Origin: Sciscionella marina DSM 45152
GTDB lineage: Bacteria > Actinomycetota > Actinomycetes > Mycobacteriales > Pseudonocardiaceae
Direction: 5' to 3'
Assembly: GCF_000379465.1 (NCBI RefSeq)
Contig: NZ_KB905436.1
Location: 148,508 to 212,507, forward strand
Length of the DNA stretch: 64,000 bases
The notes under the pieces are model-generated. The model did no database searches and was not told the origin of the DNA. It was given only the letters and a program-made list of their open reading frames with translations. Made by a program: the position numbers and the translations under genes. Of the stretch, positions 34,543 to 43,651 are shown piece by piece; the stretch's first letter is position 1; every line of letters starts with the position of its first letter.

Positions 34543-35283
34543 TCAGACCTCCTCGGCGAAGGCATGGGCGCGCGCGGCGTCCACAAAGGAACGCATCAGT
34601 GCCAGGCCGTCGGGTTCGAGCAACTCCTCGGGATGCCACTGCACACCGAGGCAGAAGCTGTCATCGCTCGTTTCGGCCGCCTCCACCGTTCCGTCCTCGG
34701 CATGCGCGACCGGGATCAGTCCCGCGCCCAGCTCGCGAACGGACTGGTGGTGGTGCGAGGCGATGGCGAACGAACCGCTCGGCGCCACACCGGCCAGCCG
34801 GGATCCCGGGGTGACCCGCACCCGGTGCGAGGTGAACGTACCGACCTCGGCGCGGTGCGGGGTCAAGTCGAGATGATCACCGAGGTGCTGCTCAAGGGTG
34901 CCGCCGAGCGCGACGTTGAGCACCTGCAGTCCGCGGCAGGCACCGAATATCGGCATCCGGCGCGCCCGCGCCCCGTGCACGAGCGCGATCTCCAGCTCGT
35001 CCCGGACGCGCAGCGGCGGGTCGTTCTCGGCATGCGGTCGGCCGCCGTACAGCGTGGCATCGAGATCCCGTCCGCCGGGCAGGAACAGCCCGTCGATCGC
35101 GTCCAGCAGCCGCCGCACGCCGTCGCTGTGCACCGCGAGCGCGGGAATCAGCAGCGGCGCGCCACCGGCCCGCTCGATGGCGCGCGCATAGGTGTGCGGC
35201 AGGGTATCGGCCTCGATGTCCACCCAGGCGCCGCTGCTGGTCTTCTTCCGGTCGGCGACGATCCCGATGAGCGGGGTGCCCAT
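34543..35283 (-). CDS. Gamma-glutamyl-gamma-aminobutyrate hydrolase (PuuD-like)
   Basis: A class I glutamine-amidotransferase-fold peptidase (C26) of 246 residues that releases glutamate from a gamma-glutamyl amine acid. The Cys nucleophile is Cys116 in FGACRGLQVLNV, and the His-Glu pair is in GVQWHPEEL. ATG 35283 overlaps the cupin stop by one base (TGATG). Together with the PuuC-like dehydrogenase downstream and the synthetase at 44.6 kb it forms the core of a Puu-type route. Confidence 0.88.
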   Translation of the reverse strand: MGTPLIGIVADRKKTSSGAWVDIEADTLPHTYARAIERAGGAPLLIPALAVHSDGVRRLLDAIDGLFLPGGRDLDATLYGGRPHAENDPPLRVRDELEIALVHGARARRMPIFGACRGLQVLNVALGGTLEQHLGDHLDLTPHRAEVGTFTSHRVRVTPGSRLAGVAPSGSFAIASHHHQSVRELGAGLIPVAHAEDGTVEAAETSDDSFCLGVQWHPEELLEPDGLALMRSFVDAARAHAFAEEV

Positions 35284-35651
35284 CAGTCCTCCAGCGGATT
35301 GCGCTCGGTCCAGTCCGTCACCCCGTAGGTGAACGCGAGCCAGACCGCCGCGCTGTCGTGTTCGGCGCCGTGCCAGTGCATCTCGTCGGTCCCGGTGACG
35401 ATGGTGGTACCCGGTTCGAGCCCGGTGCGTACCGTCTGCTCGTTGCCTGCGCGACCGATTCCGCTCTGCAGCACCAGGATCTGGCCGCCGGGATGCGAGT
35501 GCCAGCAGGTGACCGCGCCGCATTCGCTGTGCACGCGCGCGATATCGGGTTCGCCGTCTTCTCGTGCCTCGAGGATCATCTCGAGCTGCACGGGTCCGGT
35601 GAACCGTCCATTGTAGACATGATCCTTGTTGCCTTCGGTGATGATCCGCAT
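35283..35651 (-). CDS. Small cupin protein
   Basis: A 122-residue single-domain cupin. The metal-site motifs are CWHSHPGGQILVLQSGIG (His, His, Gln) and the later TDEMHWHGAEHDS. It is the second gene of the operon FAH-cupin-puuD-ALDH, with a 12-nt gap from the upstream gene and a 1-nt overlap with the downstream one. Small cupins of this type occur in ring-cleavage and tautomerase contexts. No function is assigned. Confidence 0.8.
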   Translation of the reverse strand: MRIITEGNKDHVYNGRFTGPVQLEMILEAREDGEPDIARVHSECGAVTCWHSHPGGQILVLQSGIGRAGNEQTVRTGLEPGTTIVTGTDEMHWHGAEHDSAAVWLAFTYGVTDWTERNPLED

Positions 35652-35663
35652 CGGCTGCTCCGT

Positions 35664-36500
35664 TCAGGCTTCGAACCGGACGGGGTTCGCGAGCTTGCCG
35701 ACACCGGGGATCTCGATCTCGACCAGATCGCCATCGCGCAGATAGCGCGGTGGCTTGCGTTCATCACCGACCCCGCCCGGGGTTCCGGTGGCGATCACGT
35801 CACCCGGATAGAGCGTGACGCCGCGGGTGAAGTATTCGAGGAGTTCGGGAATGCCGAAGATGAGCGACCGGGTGTTCCCGTCCTGCATGAGTTCCCCGCT
35901 CACGGTCGTCCGGATGTCGAGCCCGGTCTTGTCCGGAAGGGAATCCGGCGCCACGATGCCGTCTCCCATCGGGGTGAAGGTGTCGAAGCTCTTCCCGAGC
36001 GAGAACTGTTTCATCGGCGTCTCGAGTTGTGCGCGGCGCCCGCTCACATCGTTGACCACCGTGTAGCCGCCGACATGACTCCACGCCTGCTCGCGCGTGA
36101 CCCGGTAGGCCCGCTTCGCGATGACGATCGCGAGCTCGCCCTCGTAGTCGGGGCGGGTCTCCTCGCGCGGGATCACGATCTCCTCGTGCGGGCCGATCAC
36201 CGAGGACGGGAGTTTCGGGAACATGAACGGGACATCGGGCCGTGCGAGACTGGTCTCGGTGACGTGCGACTGGTAGTTCAGCCCGATCGCGATGATCTTC
36301 GAGGGCGCGACCGGGGCGAGCAGCCGCACCTCGGCGAGGGGATAGGAGCGCCCGGACGCGCCCTCGATCACCGCCCAGTTCTCCTCGGTGGGCACGAAAC
36401 CCGCGGCGGGCGCCTCGGCCGCGCGGATCACGGTGTCGTCCTCCCTGCGCCCGAGGTAGCGGGCGCCGTCTGCGGTCTGGAAATGGACGGCCTTGGTCAC
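35664..36500 (-). CDS. Fumarylacetoacetate hydrolase family protein
   Basis: A 278-residue FAH-family enzyme. The metal ligands are in RPDYEGELAIVI (Glu, Glu pattern), with KLPSSVIGPHEEI and GDVIATGTPGGVG as family signatures. Members hydrolyse or decarboxylate beta-keto/enol acids from meta-cleavage pathways, such as homoprotocatechuate isomerase-decarboxylases, or act as acylpyruvases. It is the promoter-proximal gene of the minus operon opposite the XRE-cupin regulator. With an extradiol dioxygenase in the same island, a ring-cleavage product is the likely substrate. Confidence 0.85.
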   Translation of the reverse strand: MTKAVHFQTADGARYLGRREDDTVIRAAEAPAAGFVPTEENWAVIEGASGRSYPLAEVRLLAPVAPSKIIAIGLNYQSHVTETSLARPDVPFMFPKLPSSVIGPHEEIVIPREETRPDYEGELAIVIAKRAYRVTREQAWSHVGGYTVVNDVSGRRAQLETPMKQFSLGKSFDTFTPMGDGIVAPDSLPDKTGLDIRTTVSGELMQDGNTRSLIFGIPELLEYFTRGVTLYPGDVIATGTPGGVGDERKPPRYLRDGDLVEIEIPGVGKLANPVRFEA

Positions 36501-36521
36501 GGATGCCTCCCGGTGACACGA

Positions 36522-36571
36522 AACGATTCGGTTCTTTTAGAATTATAACCGTATCATTGAACGAGTACAAT
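36522..36571. promoter_or_regulatory. Operator/promoter between FAH operon and PuuR-like regulator
   Basis: AACGATTCGGTT (36522-36533) and AACCGTATCATT (36547-36558) form an imperfect inverted repeat with 10 of 12 positions pairing, around TTCTTTTAGAA. TACAAT at 36566-36571 is a good -10 placing transcription near the first ATG (36583) of the regulator, so its mRNA may be leaderless. GATTCG plus TTCTTTTA also occurs before the glutamine-synthetase-like gene. Confidence 0.5.
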
Positions 36572-36582
36572 CGGCGCATGCG

Positions 36583-37164
36583 ATGATGGCGGCCATGAGC
36601 GCACAAGCCGACGCCCTCGCCGAGAACCTGCGCCGTCTGCGCGAGACCCATGGGCTCTCCCTCGCGGACCTCAGCGCGCGATGCGGTGTCGCGAAAGCCA
36701 CCCTGTTCAAGATCGAGCGTGCCGGCACGAACCCCACGCTGGACACGCTCATCGCGATCGCGGAGACATTCGCCGTCACGGTCCCCTCCCTCATCACGGT
36801 TCCCGAGGGGCCCGCCGTCGAGGTGCTGCGCGCCGGGGAGGGCGAGGACATCAGCGACGAGGCCTCGACGGGGCAGGTGCTGCGCAGCCAGGTGATCGGT
36901 GCCGGGACACTGGAAATCCACGCGCAGACCTTCCACGAGGGCAAGGTCGAGACCTCGCCCTCGCACGGAGCGGGCAGCCGCGAACACATCGTCGTCAAGC
37001 AGGGCACGATCGAGGTCGGCCCGGTGGGCTACGAGGTGACCCTGTCCGACGGCGACTACGCCACCTATCCCGCGGATCGCACCCACCGCTGGCAAGCCGT
37101 GCACGGTGACGCGCGGGTGTGGATCTTCCACACCTTCCCGCGCGCCGCACCCTTCGCCGAATAA
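36583..37164 (+). CDS. XRE-cupin transcriptional regulator (PuuR-like)
   Basis: A 193-residue protein. An N-terminal lambda-repressor-type helix-turn-helix (LSLADLSARCGVAKATLFKIE) occupies residues ~12-65, and a C-terminal cupin (EHIVVKQGTIEVGPVGYEVTLSDGD) residues ~110-185. PuuR, the repressor of the E. coli putrescine-utilisation genes, has exactly this architecture. It is divergent from the operon carrying PuuD- and PuuC-like genes. Three possible ATGs (36583, 36586, 36595) lack a ribosome site; a nearby -10 suggests a leaderless transcript. Confidence 0.82.
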   Translation: MMAAMSAQADALAENLRRLRETHGLSLADLSARCGVAKATLFKIERAGTNPTLDTLIAIAETFAVTVPSLITVPEGPAVEVLRAGEGEDISDEASTGQVLRSQVIGAGTLEIHAQTFHEGKVETSPSHGAGSREHIVVKQGTIEVGPVGYEVTLSDGDYATYPADRTHRWQAVHGDARVWIFHTFPRAAPFAE

Positions 37165-37172
37165 CCGCCGGT

Positions 37173-37976
37173 TCAGCCGGTCGGCAGGTATCCGCATGCC
37201 TTGCGCACCGCCTCCCGTTCGGCCGGGATGAACAACACGAGGCGCTCCGCCCCGAGTTCGGCCAGCCGGTCGTACACCGCAGCCCCGGCCCGCCACCGCG
37301 GATCGTCCCAGTCGTCATGAGGACCGGTATGCGCGATGATCCGCACCGGCCCGTCGAGACCGCGCTCCGCACGCGCTTGCCCGGCGATCGCCACCAGATC
37401 CTCGATGCGCCTTGCGTGCTCGCCGAAACCGTCGACCGGGCACGCGATCCCGTCCGCGTGCCCGCCCGCCAGCCTGGCCGAGAGCGGGCCGAAGGCGCCG
37501 AAGAACACCGGCGGAACGGGATCCGGGCGCAGAAAGTTTTCGTGCGCCCAGATCCGGCGCAGCTCCGCGAGATACGCCCGGGACGCGGCGCGCCTGCTGT
37601 TCGCCGGCTCCGGTGGGCGCCCGAACTCGGTCTGATCGCGGGAGAAATACTCGCCGTTGTTCGTCCCCGCGCCGAACCCAAGCCAGAACCGGCCGGTGGC
37701 GAGCTGCTGCATCGTGGCCGCGGCCACCGCGGTGGTGCCCGGATCCCGGTTGGCGATGTTGAGCACCATCGAGCCAAGGGTGATCCGCTCGGTCGCCTGG
37801 GCCACCGCCGCCAGCAGCGTCCACGGATCGTGGCTGTGCCCGCCGCCGCGCTCGAGGTCCATGAGCTCATCGGCGAACGAGACCCCGCCGAATCCGCTGT
37901 CCTCGACGGCTTTCGCCACATCGACCACCGTGCGCGCATCGGCGTTCTCCACCCGGATGCTGAAGTTGATCTCCAT
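37173..37976 (-). CDS. LLM-class flavin-dependent oxidoreductase
   Basis: A 267-residue luciferase-like (TIM-barrel) protein. ITLGSMVLNIANRDPGTTAVAAATMQQL and RFWLGFGAGTNNGEY match the F420/FMN-binding region of the family. Members are F420-dependent reductases or FMNH2 monooxygenases; which applies cannot be told. It lies 22 nt after the APC permease gene in the minus-strand island. Its stop is 8 nt from the end of the convergent XRE-cupin gene. Confidence 0.82.
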   Translation of the reverse strand: MEINFSIRVENADARTVVDVAKAVEDSGFGGVSFADELMDLERGGGHSHDPWTLLAAVAQATERITLGSMVLNIANRDPGTTAVAAATMQQLATGRFWLGFGAGTNNGEYFSRDQTEFGRPPEPANSRRAASRAYLAELRRIWAHENFLRPDPVPPVFFGAFGPLSARLAGGHADGIACPVDGFGEHARRIEDLVAIAGQARAERGLDGPVRIIAHTGPHDDWDDPRWRAGAAVYDRLAELGAERLVLFIPAEREAVRKACGYLPTG

Positions 37977-37998
37977 TGCGTTCTCCTCCTGGTACCGC

Positions 37999-39477
37999 TC
38001 AGACCGGATCCTCGCCGCGCACCTCGATCGCGTCCTGCTCGTTCAGCGCCGCATACCGCTGTGGGGCAAGGCGTTTGACGATCAGCGCGACCACAACCCC
38101 GCCGCCGAACACGACCACCGGCAACAGCTGCAGGATCAGGCTCAGTCCCGCGTTCGCCGCCGACAGCGTGGAGAAGTTCAGCAGTGCCACGACGGCGAGG
38201 GAACCGAACAGGGCGAACGCCAGCGCCGGTGCGATGACCGATTTCCAGACTCCCACGGGCAGCGCCGGGTTTCTCCGGAAGAAGATGATGATCGCCACAC
38301 TCGTGAACATGAACAGGATGAGCGGCGAGAGGGTGCCGACCGCGATGCACCAGCCGAACACGGCGAGTGGATCGATTCCGCTGGCCAGGATCAGCGCGAA
38401 CAACACGGCGGCGATGCCGAGTGCGAGGAACGAGGAGATGAACGGGGAACCGTGTTTCGCGTGCACCCAGGACAATCGGCGGGGCAGGATCGAGTGCCCC
38501 ATCGAGTGCAGATAGCGGGTGACCATGTTGTGGTATGCGAGCACGGCGGCGAACATGCTCGTCACCGCGAGCGCGTTCATGACCTGTTCGAAGGCCGGGC
38601 CCACGAATCTCGCCGCGGTCATGTAGGTGATGTTGTCCGGATCACCGGCCACCGCATCCATTACCCCGTTCGCGCCGTAGGCCTGCATCCAGGCCCACAC
38701 TGCGAATCCGTAGAACACGAGCGCCGCGATGATCACCGTGTAGATGGCGCGCGGGATCGTCCGGTTGGGATCACGTGCCTCGTCCCGGAACAGCGCGGTG
38801 GCCTCGAACCCCATGCCGACGCTGACCCCGAACAGGATGCCGAGCGGCAGCGAACCCCACAGGACCGCGCCCCCGGAGAGAAACGGCGCGAGCTGGACAC
38901 CTTCTGGCCCACCCCCCTTGGCCAGAATCGTGGTGTCGAGCACGAGAATCGTCAGTACCTCGAGGACGAGGGCCACCGAGAGCACCTTGGCACCGAGTTC
39001 CACGTGGAAGTAACCGAGGAACCCGACCGCCAGCATCGCCGCGATCGTCCACCCCCACCAGGGCAGGATCTCCGCGCCGGTGAACGAGGCGAGCAGGCTG
39101 TGCATGGCGAATCCGAGCAGAATGTAGACACCCGCCTGGACGATGAAATAACCCAGCATCGCCAGAAATCCCGCCCCGACACCGACCGGCCGCCCGATCG
39201 CGGCGGTGATGTAGGCGTAGAACGCACCGGATTTCTTCACATGCACCGACATCGCGGCGAACCCGACCCCGAACAACAGCAGGATCAGCGGGCCGAGCAC
39301 ATAGCTGACCGCGATGCCCGGGCCGTTGCCGTTGAGCATGTTCACCGGTGTGGTCACGAAAATCGTCAGCGGTGCCGCCGCCGCGACCACCATGAAGACG
39401 ATCGAGGTGACACCGAGCCGGCCGGTGAGCCGGGTGGACGTGCTGACCGAACGAGATCGCTCCTGCATCGAGGTCAT
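37999..39477 (-). CDS. APC-family amino acid/amine permease
   Basis: A 492-residue protein with 12 or more hydrophobic helices. It opens with LTGRLGVTSIVFMVVAAAAPL, and FGVSVGMGFEATALFRDEARDPNRTIPRA is the conserved APC consensus region. The family imports amino acids, polyamines or other amines. It is upstream of the LLM gene and 24 nt after a VOC gene. It is a good candidate for import of the island's amine substrate, as PuuP does in the Puu pathway. Confidence 0.87.
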   Translation of the reverse strand: MTSMQERSRSVSTSTRLTGRLGVTSIVFMVVAAAAPLTIFVTTPVNMLNGNGPGIAVSYVLGPLILLLFGVGFAAMSVHVKKSGAFYAYITAAIGRPVGVGAGFLAMLGYFIVQAGVYILLGFAMHSLLASFTGAEILPWWGWTIAAMLAVGFLGYFHVELGAKVLSVALVLEVLTILVLDTTILAKGGGPEGVQLAPFLSGGAVLWGSLPLGILFGVSVGMGFEATALFRDEARDPNRTIPRAIYTVIIAALVFYGFAVWAWMQAYGANGVMDAVAGDPDNITYMTAARFVGPAFEQVMNALAVTSMFAAVLAYHNMVTRYLHSMGHSILPRRLSWVHAKHGSPFISSFLALGIAAVLFALILASGIDPLAVFGWCIAVGTLSPLILFMFTSVAIIIFFRRNPALPVGVWKSVIAPALAFALFGSLAVVALLNFSTLSAANAGLSLILQLLPVVVFGGGVVVALIVKRLAPQRYAALNEQDAIEVRGEDPV

Positions 39478-39501
39478 GTGCTCCTCCGAATTCCCTACAC
39501 C

Positions 39502-40260
39502 TCAGATGGCGTCCTTGGTCATCTGGAGCACCTTGAACTCCGCGCCCTGGGGATCGGCGACCACGCCCCACACCGCGAAGCTCAGCACGTTGTCCACGGT
39601 GTTCACCCGCCCACCGTGCGCCGCGGCGATCTCGGTCGCCTTCGCCTGGTCGAGCACCGAGATCCACGGCAGCCAGTGCGGTGGCAGCACGGCGCGGACC
39701 TCCTCATGGATCTCGTATGAACCGCGCAGCGCCAGTCCGTTCGCATCCCGGAAGATCGTGATGCTTCCCTCGCTGGAGTCCACGGTCTGTCCCGGGAAGA
39801 GCGCTTCCTGGAAGGCGACCTCGGTGGTCATGTCGAAATTGGACGGATCCACGAACGCCCAGCGCCCGATCGCCGGTGCAGGCGGCACCGCCGCGCCGGG
39901 TTCCGGTTCCGCAAGCCCGAACCAGGCCCCGAAGGGATCGGTGAGCTCGACCGCTTTGCCGGGCACACCAAGGGGTTTGTCCCGGTCCTGCAGCACCGCT
40001 CCGGCCGCGACCGCGCGGGAGGTGGCCGCGTCCAGGTCTTCCGCGCCGAGATAGGCCCGCCAGCCGGTCTGCGCGGCGGGCAGCTCGGGCCGCACCACGA
40101 GTCCGGCCACGAGTTCGCCCTCGAGCAGGAACCGGCCGCGCGCGCCGTCGAGTTCCAGCTCCCAGCCGAGCACGGCCCGGTAGAATTCCGCGAGCCCTTC
40201 GGCGCGGCGCACCTCGAGCTCCTGCCACACTGTGGTGCCGATCGGGTAATCCTTGGTCAT
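39502..40260 (-). CDS. VOC-family two-domain protein (glyoxalase-like)
   Basis: A 252-residue protein of two vicinal-oxygen-chelate repeats. Repeat one begins at WQELEVRRAEGLAEFYRAVLGW and repeat two at WAFVDPSNFDMTTEVAFQEALFPGQ; both close on LTDPFGAWFGLAEPE-like strands. Such proteins include hydroxyacid or antibiotic-binding proteins and ring-cleavage relatives. The ATG start (40260) is preferred to a longer frame running into the monooxygenase gene. No catalytic assignment is possible. Confidence 0.78.
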   Translation of the reverse strand: MTKDYPIGTTVWQELEVRRAEGLAEFYRAVLGWELELDGARGRFLLEGELVAGLVVRPELPAAQTGWRAYLGAEDLDAATSRAVAAGAVLQDRDKPLGVPGKAVELTDPFGAWFGLAEPEPGAAVPPAPAIGRWAFVDPSNFDMTTEVAFQEALFPGQTVDSSEGSITIFRDANGLALRGSYEIHEEVRAVLPPHWLPWISVLDQAKATEIAAAHGGRVNTVDNVLSFAVWGVVADPQGAEFKVLQMTKDAI

Positions 40261-40283
40261 CTCGTTCCTTTCGTTCCTGCCGG

Positions 40284-41633
40284 TCAGACGAGACTGGGCG
40301 CCGCCAGGCGGGCCTCGGATTCCCAGCGCGCCCGGGTGGACGCAGCGCCGAAGAACTCGAGCTGGTCGGCGCGGGTCATGGCGGTCCACACATCGCGGAA
40401 ATAGCGCTGGATCTTCTGCCCGTCGGCCTGCGGGCCGGTACCGGCCGCGCGCACGATCGCCTGCAGCGCCTCCCAGACCAGTTCCTCGGCGATGAAATAC
40501 TGCTGGTTGAGCCGCATCGACCGGCCGGCGTCGAAGGTCTCGCCGTTCTCCACGAGCAGCCTGCCGTATTCCTCGTAGCGGCGCCCGCCGTCGAACAGCG
40601 CCGCCGCGGCCGCGTCGACCTTCGCCAGTGCCACCGAAAGCACCCGTTGCCAGTCCGGGCGTTCCGCGCGCAGGGCACCCGAATCGTCGAAGGGTGCCTT
40701 GGAGATGCGCACGATGCGTTCGAACTCATCGATCGCCGCATAGCCGAGACCGACCGTCGCCGCGGCCACCTCTCCTTCGGCGAACGCGAAGAACGCGCCC
40801 GAGTACGCCGGGTTGCCGTGCAGTGTGGCTCCGGGTGCGGGCTCGGCCAGCTCGTTCGTCCAGGTTTCGGCGACCACCCGGTGTTCGGGAACGAAGACCG
40901 GCTCGGCGATCTCGATGCTGTTCGAGCCGGAGCCGCGCATCCCGATCACCCGGCCCCAGTCGTCCTGCACCCGGTAGTCCGCGCGGTCGATGACCGCCCA
41001 GGCGCGGTAGGCGGGCTGTTCACCTTCGGCGGGCACCTCGATCGTGGGGAAGAAATGCGTGGAGTACGGCGCACCCGAGCAATACCGCCAGAAACCCGAT
41101 ACCCGGAAACCGCCGTCGACGCGGCGCACCTTCGCCGAGGTCGGATTGCCCGAGGCCGGAGCGATCAGGTACCCGTTCCGCCCGAAGACCTCGTCCTGGG
41201 TCCGCAGCGGCCAGTAGGAGGCAAGTGTGAGGGTGTGCGCCTGGGAAAGCGAAAGACACCACGCCGTGGACGGGCAGCCGCGCCCGATCTCGGCGATCAC
41301 CATGAAGAACCCGCACGGCCCGAGTTCCAGTCCGCCGAACCGGCGGGGCAGCAGCAGTTTGTAGAAGTCGTTGGCGCGAAAGTATTCGTGCACTCGCGGC
41401 GAGTAGTGGCCGCGTTCCTCGGTGTCGGCCTGTTCCTCGCGCAGGATGGGGCGGATCGTTCTGGCCGCCTCGAGCAACCGGCCGAGTTCACCGCGTACCC
41501 GCGGTTCCACCCCGGTGATCGGCATCGTGGCCAGTGACCCGGAAACTCCCGGCTCGTGTTGCATGGGCGGGATCTCGAACATCGTCCCACCGCCGGACAG
41601 GTACGGTTTCGTCTCGATCTTTGCTCGCGACAC
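40284..41633 (-). CDS. Group D flavin monooxygenase / acyl-CoA dehydrogenase-like (HsaA/HpaB type)
   Basis: A 449-residue protein with the acyl-CoA-dehydrogenase fold used by two-component FMNH2/FADH2 aromatic hydroxylases (HsaA, p-hydroxyphenylacetate C2 component). Recognisable regions are FYKLLLPRRFGGLELGP, GRGCPSTAWCLSLSQAH, GFRVSGFWRYCSGAPYSTHF and the C-terminal helical RYFRDVWTAMTRADQLEFFG with its conserved R-D-x-x-x-A pattern. GTG 41633 follows AAAGG 6 nt upstream; ATG 41582 is the alternative. A flavin reductase gene (31.8 kb) is at the end of the same strand. Ortho-hydroxylation of a phenol before ring cleavage is the likely role. Confidence 0.8.
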   Translation of the reverse strand: MSRAKIETKPYLSGGGTMFEIPPMQHEPGVSGSLATMPITGVEPRVRGELGRLLEAARTIRPILREEQADTEERGHYSPRVHEYFRANDFYKLLLPRRFGGLELGPCGFFMVIAEIGRGCPSTAWCLSLSQAHTLTLASYWPLRTQDEVFGRNGYLIAPASGNPTSAKVRRVDGGFRVSGFWRYCSGAPYSTHFFPTIEVPAEGEQPAYRAWAVIDRADYRVQDDWGRVIGMRGSGSNSIEIAEPVFVPEHRVVAETWTNELAEPAPGATLHGNPAYSGAFFAFAEGEVAAATVGLGYAAIDEFERIVRISKAPFDDSGALRAERPDWQRVLSVALAKVDAAAAALFDGGRRYEEYGRLLVENGETFDAGRSMRLNQQYFIAEELVWEALQAIVRAAGTGPQADGQKIQRYFRDVWTAMTRADQLEFFGAASTRARWESEARLAAPSLV

Positions 41634-41730
41634 GGTCGACCTTTCTCTTCGCTGAGATGCGATCGAGTATCGGCTCGGCGCCGGTTCCGCGACTATGGTT
41701 TCCGGACCAAAGCACCCACCCCCGAGTTGT

Positions 41731-41754
41731 ACCGCGTGCACTGCCGCACGCGGT
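41731..41754. terminator. Hairpin downstream of the VOC gene
   Basis: ACCGCGTGC (41731-41739) and GCACGCGGT (41746-41754) form a 9-bp stem with a 6-nt loop, just beyond the VOC stop on the minus strand. It could end the dioxygenase-PucR-VOC transcript before the monooxygenase operon. Confidence 0.5.
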
Positions 41755-41762
41755 TACCGCGA

Positions 41763-42551
41763 TCAGTCGAGGGGGCCGGGAAGTTCGAGCACATCCAGCA
41801 GCGGGCGGTGCGCGCCGTCCGCGGCGACGACCGTGATCCCGCCGAGTTCGGAGTGGTCGAAAATCCTGCTCACCCCGAATACGTGCCCCCACGGATCGGT
41901 GAGCACGGCGAACTGGTTGAACGGTGACCGGCTCGGGGCCATGAGTACCCGCGAACCGGATTCGACCGCGCGCGCCACGACGGTTCCGAGATCGCGCACC
42001 TCGAAGTAGCCGATCCAGAACGACCGTGGCATCCCGGGAACCTCGCCGTGCACCCGGAAAACCCCGAGCAGCACCCGATCCTCGGCGCACACGAGTTCCA
42101 TATCGTAGGGATCCTCGAACATGCCGACCCGGTGCCCGCCGAGGGCCGAACTCCAGCGGCCGACCACGGCGGCGACCTCCTCGGTGGAGATGTCCGCGTT
42201 CGTGTAGCGGATCGCGTTCGTCACCCGGGGCGTGTCGGTCAGCGCGATCCAGGTGTCATCGGGTCCGCGCAGAAATCCCTGTTCGATCCCTTCCGCGATA
42301 TCGGAATCCGCCGGTGCGGCGTAGTATTCGCCGGGAATGCGCGGCACACTCGAGGGCCGCACACAGAGCGCGGGCAGCCAGCCGGTCGGGCCGCCGTCCC
42401 GGGCCCGGTGGAACCGCACACCGAGCGCGCCGAGCGCTTCACCCGGTCGGGAACGGGCGCGATGACCGAGCAGCCACTCGTAATAGACCGCGGTTTCGGC
42501 CGGTGCCGCGCAGAACAGATCGAGCCCACCGTATTCGGGTCGCGGTGTCAC
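41763..42551 (-). CDS. VOC-family two-domain protein
   Basis: A 262-residue glyoxalase/bleomycin-resistance-fold protein with two repeats (GGLDLFCAAPAETAVYYEWLLGH and FWIGYFEVRDLGTVVARAVESG, then LTDPWGHVFGVSRIFD). The GTG start 42551 overlaps the PucR stop by 4 nt (GTGA), so the genes are coupled. It is probably a third ring- or aldehyde-handling VOC member of the island. Its own activity is unknown. Confidence 0.78.
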   Translation of the reverse strand: MTPRPEYGGLDLFCAAPAETAVYYEWLLGHRARSRPGEALGALGVRFHRARDGGPTGWLPALCVRPSSVPRIPGEYYAAPADSDIAEGIEQGFLRGPDDTWIALTDTPRVTNAIRYTNADISTEEVAAVVGRWSSALGGHRVGMFEDPYDMELVCAEDRVLLGVFRVHGEVPGMPRSFWIGYFEVRDLGTVVARAVESGSRVLMAPSRSPFNQFAVLTDPWGHVFGVSRIFDHSELGGITVVAADGAHRPLLDVLELPGPLD

Positions 42552-43651
42552 TGCACGTTCCCCTCGTCGAATGCGCCCTCATCGGCCAGGGCCTGCAGCG
42601 CCAGCCAGAACGAGGTGGTCGTGGAGACCGAATTGAGGTCGACGTCGAGCAGGTTCATGATCTGCCGCAGCCGGTACCGCAAAGTGTTGCGATGAATGAA
42701 CAATCGCTCGGTCGCCCGGACGATATCACGGTCGGCCTCGAGATAGACCTTGAACGTTTCCAGCAGTGTGCCGCCGTGCGCCGCGTCGTAGTCGAGCAGC
42801 GGGCGGAGCAGCTCACGCGCGAGCTCGCCGAGCGGCACCACGGCATTCGTCATCACCAGCAACCGGGCGAGATCGAGGCGGCGCGGGTGGTGCACCCCGT
42901 CCCCCTCTTCGAGCGCGGAGGACGCCTCGAAGAATCCGGCCCGCACTCCGGAAGCACCGCGATGCGGGAGGCTGACCCCGACCCGGGCACCGGCGCCGAG
43001 CCGGGAAAGCTGGCGCAGCAGCGTTTCCGCGATCCGGTCGGGCAGATCCTCGTCGAGCACGAGCATCAGTACCCGGTCACCGCGGACCACCCGCAGGAAG
43101 GGTTCGCGCTGCCCGTTCATCAGCGCGTAGATACCGCCCCAGGGCAGGCTCCGCTGCGCACCCGCGGGCAGTTCCGCCCAGCCGACGAGCATCCGGTACG
43201 GCCGGGACACGTCGAGCCCCGCGGCGCGCAGCCGGGCCACCGCGTCCTCCTCGCTGACCCGGCAGTCGAGGATGTCGTCGATCACCCCGGCCACGAGTTC
43301 GCGCCAGCCCAGTTGCGCGGCGTGCAACCGGGCGAGTTCGATCGCCACCAGATCGACGGCGGCCTCGAGAATCCCCGCCCCGTCCTGCGCGGTGCGCACC
43401 GCGAGCCGGGCCACCTGTTCCCCTTCGACCGCAACGGCACGTACGGTGCAGCCCGCGACCCGGTCCCCGTCCCGGGCGTCGAGTATCGCGTCCGCGTCCC
43501 AGATCGACCGCGAGGGCGAGGCGGCCAGCGTGCTCCCGGACAGGTCGAACAGTCCGGCATCGGCGTGGAAGACCGTGCGGATCGCCTGGATGAGATGGGA
43601 AAGCCCGCCACTGCGGGTGGCGAATACCAGTTGGTTCAGCGCATCATCCAC
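42548..43651 (-). CDS. PucR-family transcriptional regulator
   Basis: A 367-residue protein with a C-terminal PucR helix-turn-helix (YLEADRDIVRATERLFIHRN followed by TLRYRLRQI), a GGDEF-like middle and an N-terminal GAF-like sensory part. GTG 43651 is chosen because GAAGGG lies 5 nt upstream; this gives a 16-nt overlap with the end of the dioxygenase gene. Translational coupling between an extradiol dioxygenase, this regulator and a VOC gene suggests control of the island by an aromatic or amine ligand. Confidence 0.82.
   Translation of the reverse strand: MDDALNQLVFATRSGGLSHLIQAIRTVFHADAGLFDLSGSTLAASPSRSIWDADAILDARDGDRVAGCTVRAVAVEGEQVARLAVRTAQDGAGILEAAVDLVAIELARLHAAQLGWRELVAGVIDDILDCRVSEEDAVARLRAAGLDVSRPYRMLVGWAELPAGAQRSLPWGGIYALMNGQREPFLRVVRGDRVLMLVLDEDLPDRIAETLLRQLSRLGAGARVGVSLPHRGASGVRAGFFEASSALEEGDGVHHPRRLDLARLLVMTNAVVPLGELARELLRPLLDYDAAHGGTLLETFKVYLEADRDIVRATERLFIHRNTLRYRLRQIMNLLDVDLNSVSTTTSFWLALQALADEGAFDEGNVQ

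Noticed and set aside
37657-39720. 687-codon plus-strand frame opposite the APC permease gene
   Set aside because: Highly charged repetitive translation (His/Arg/Asp/Gln) antisense to a permease with obvious membrane helices; third-position GC effect.
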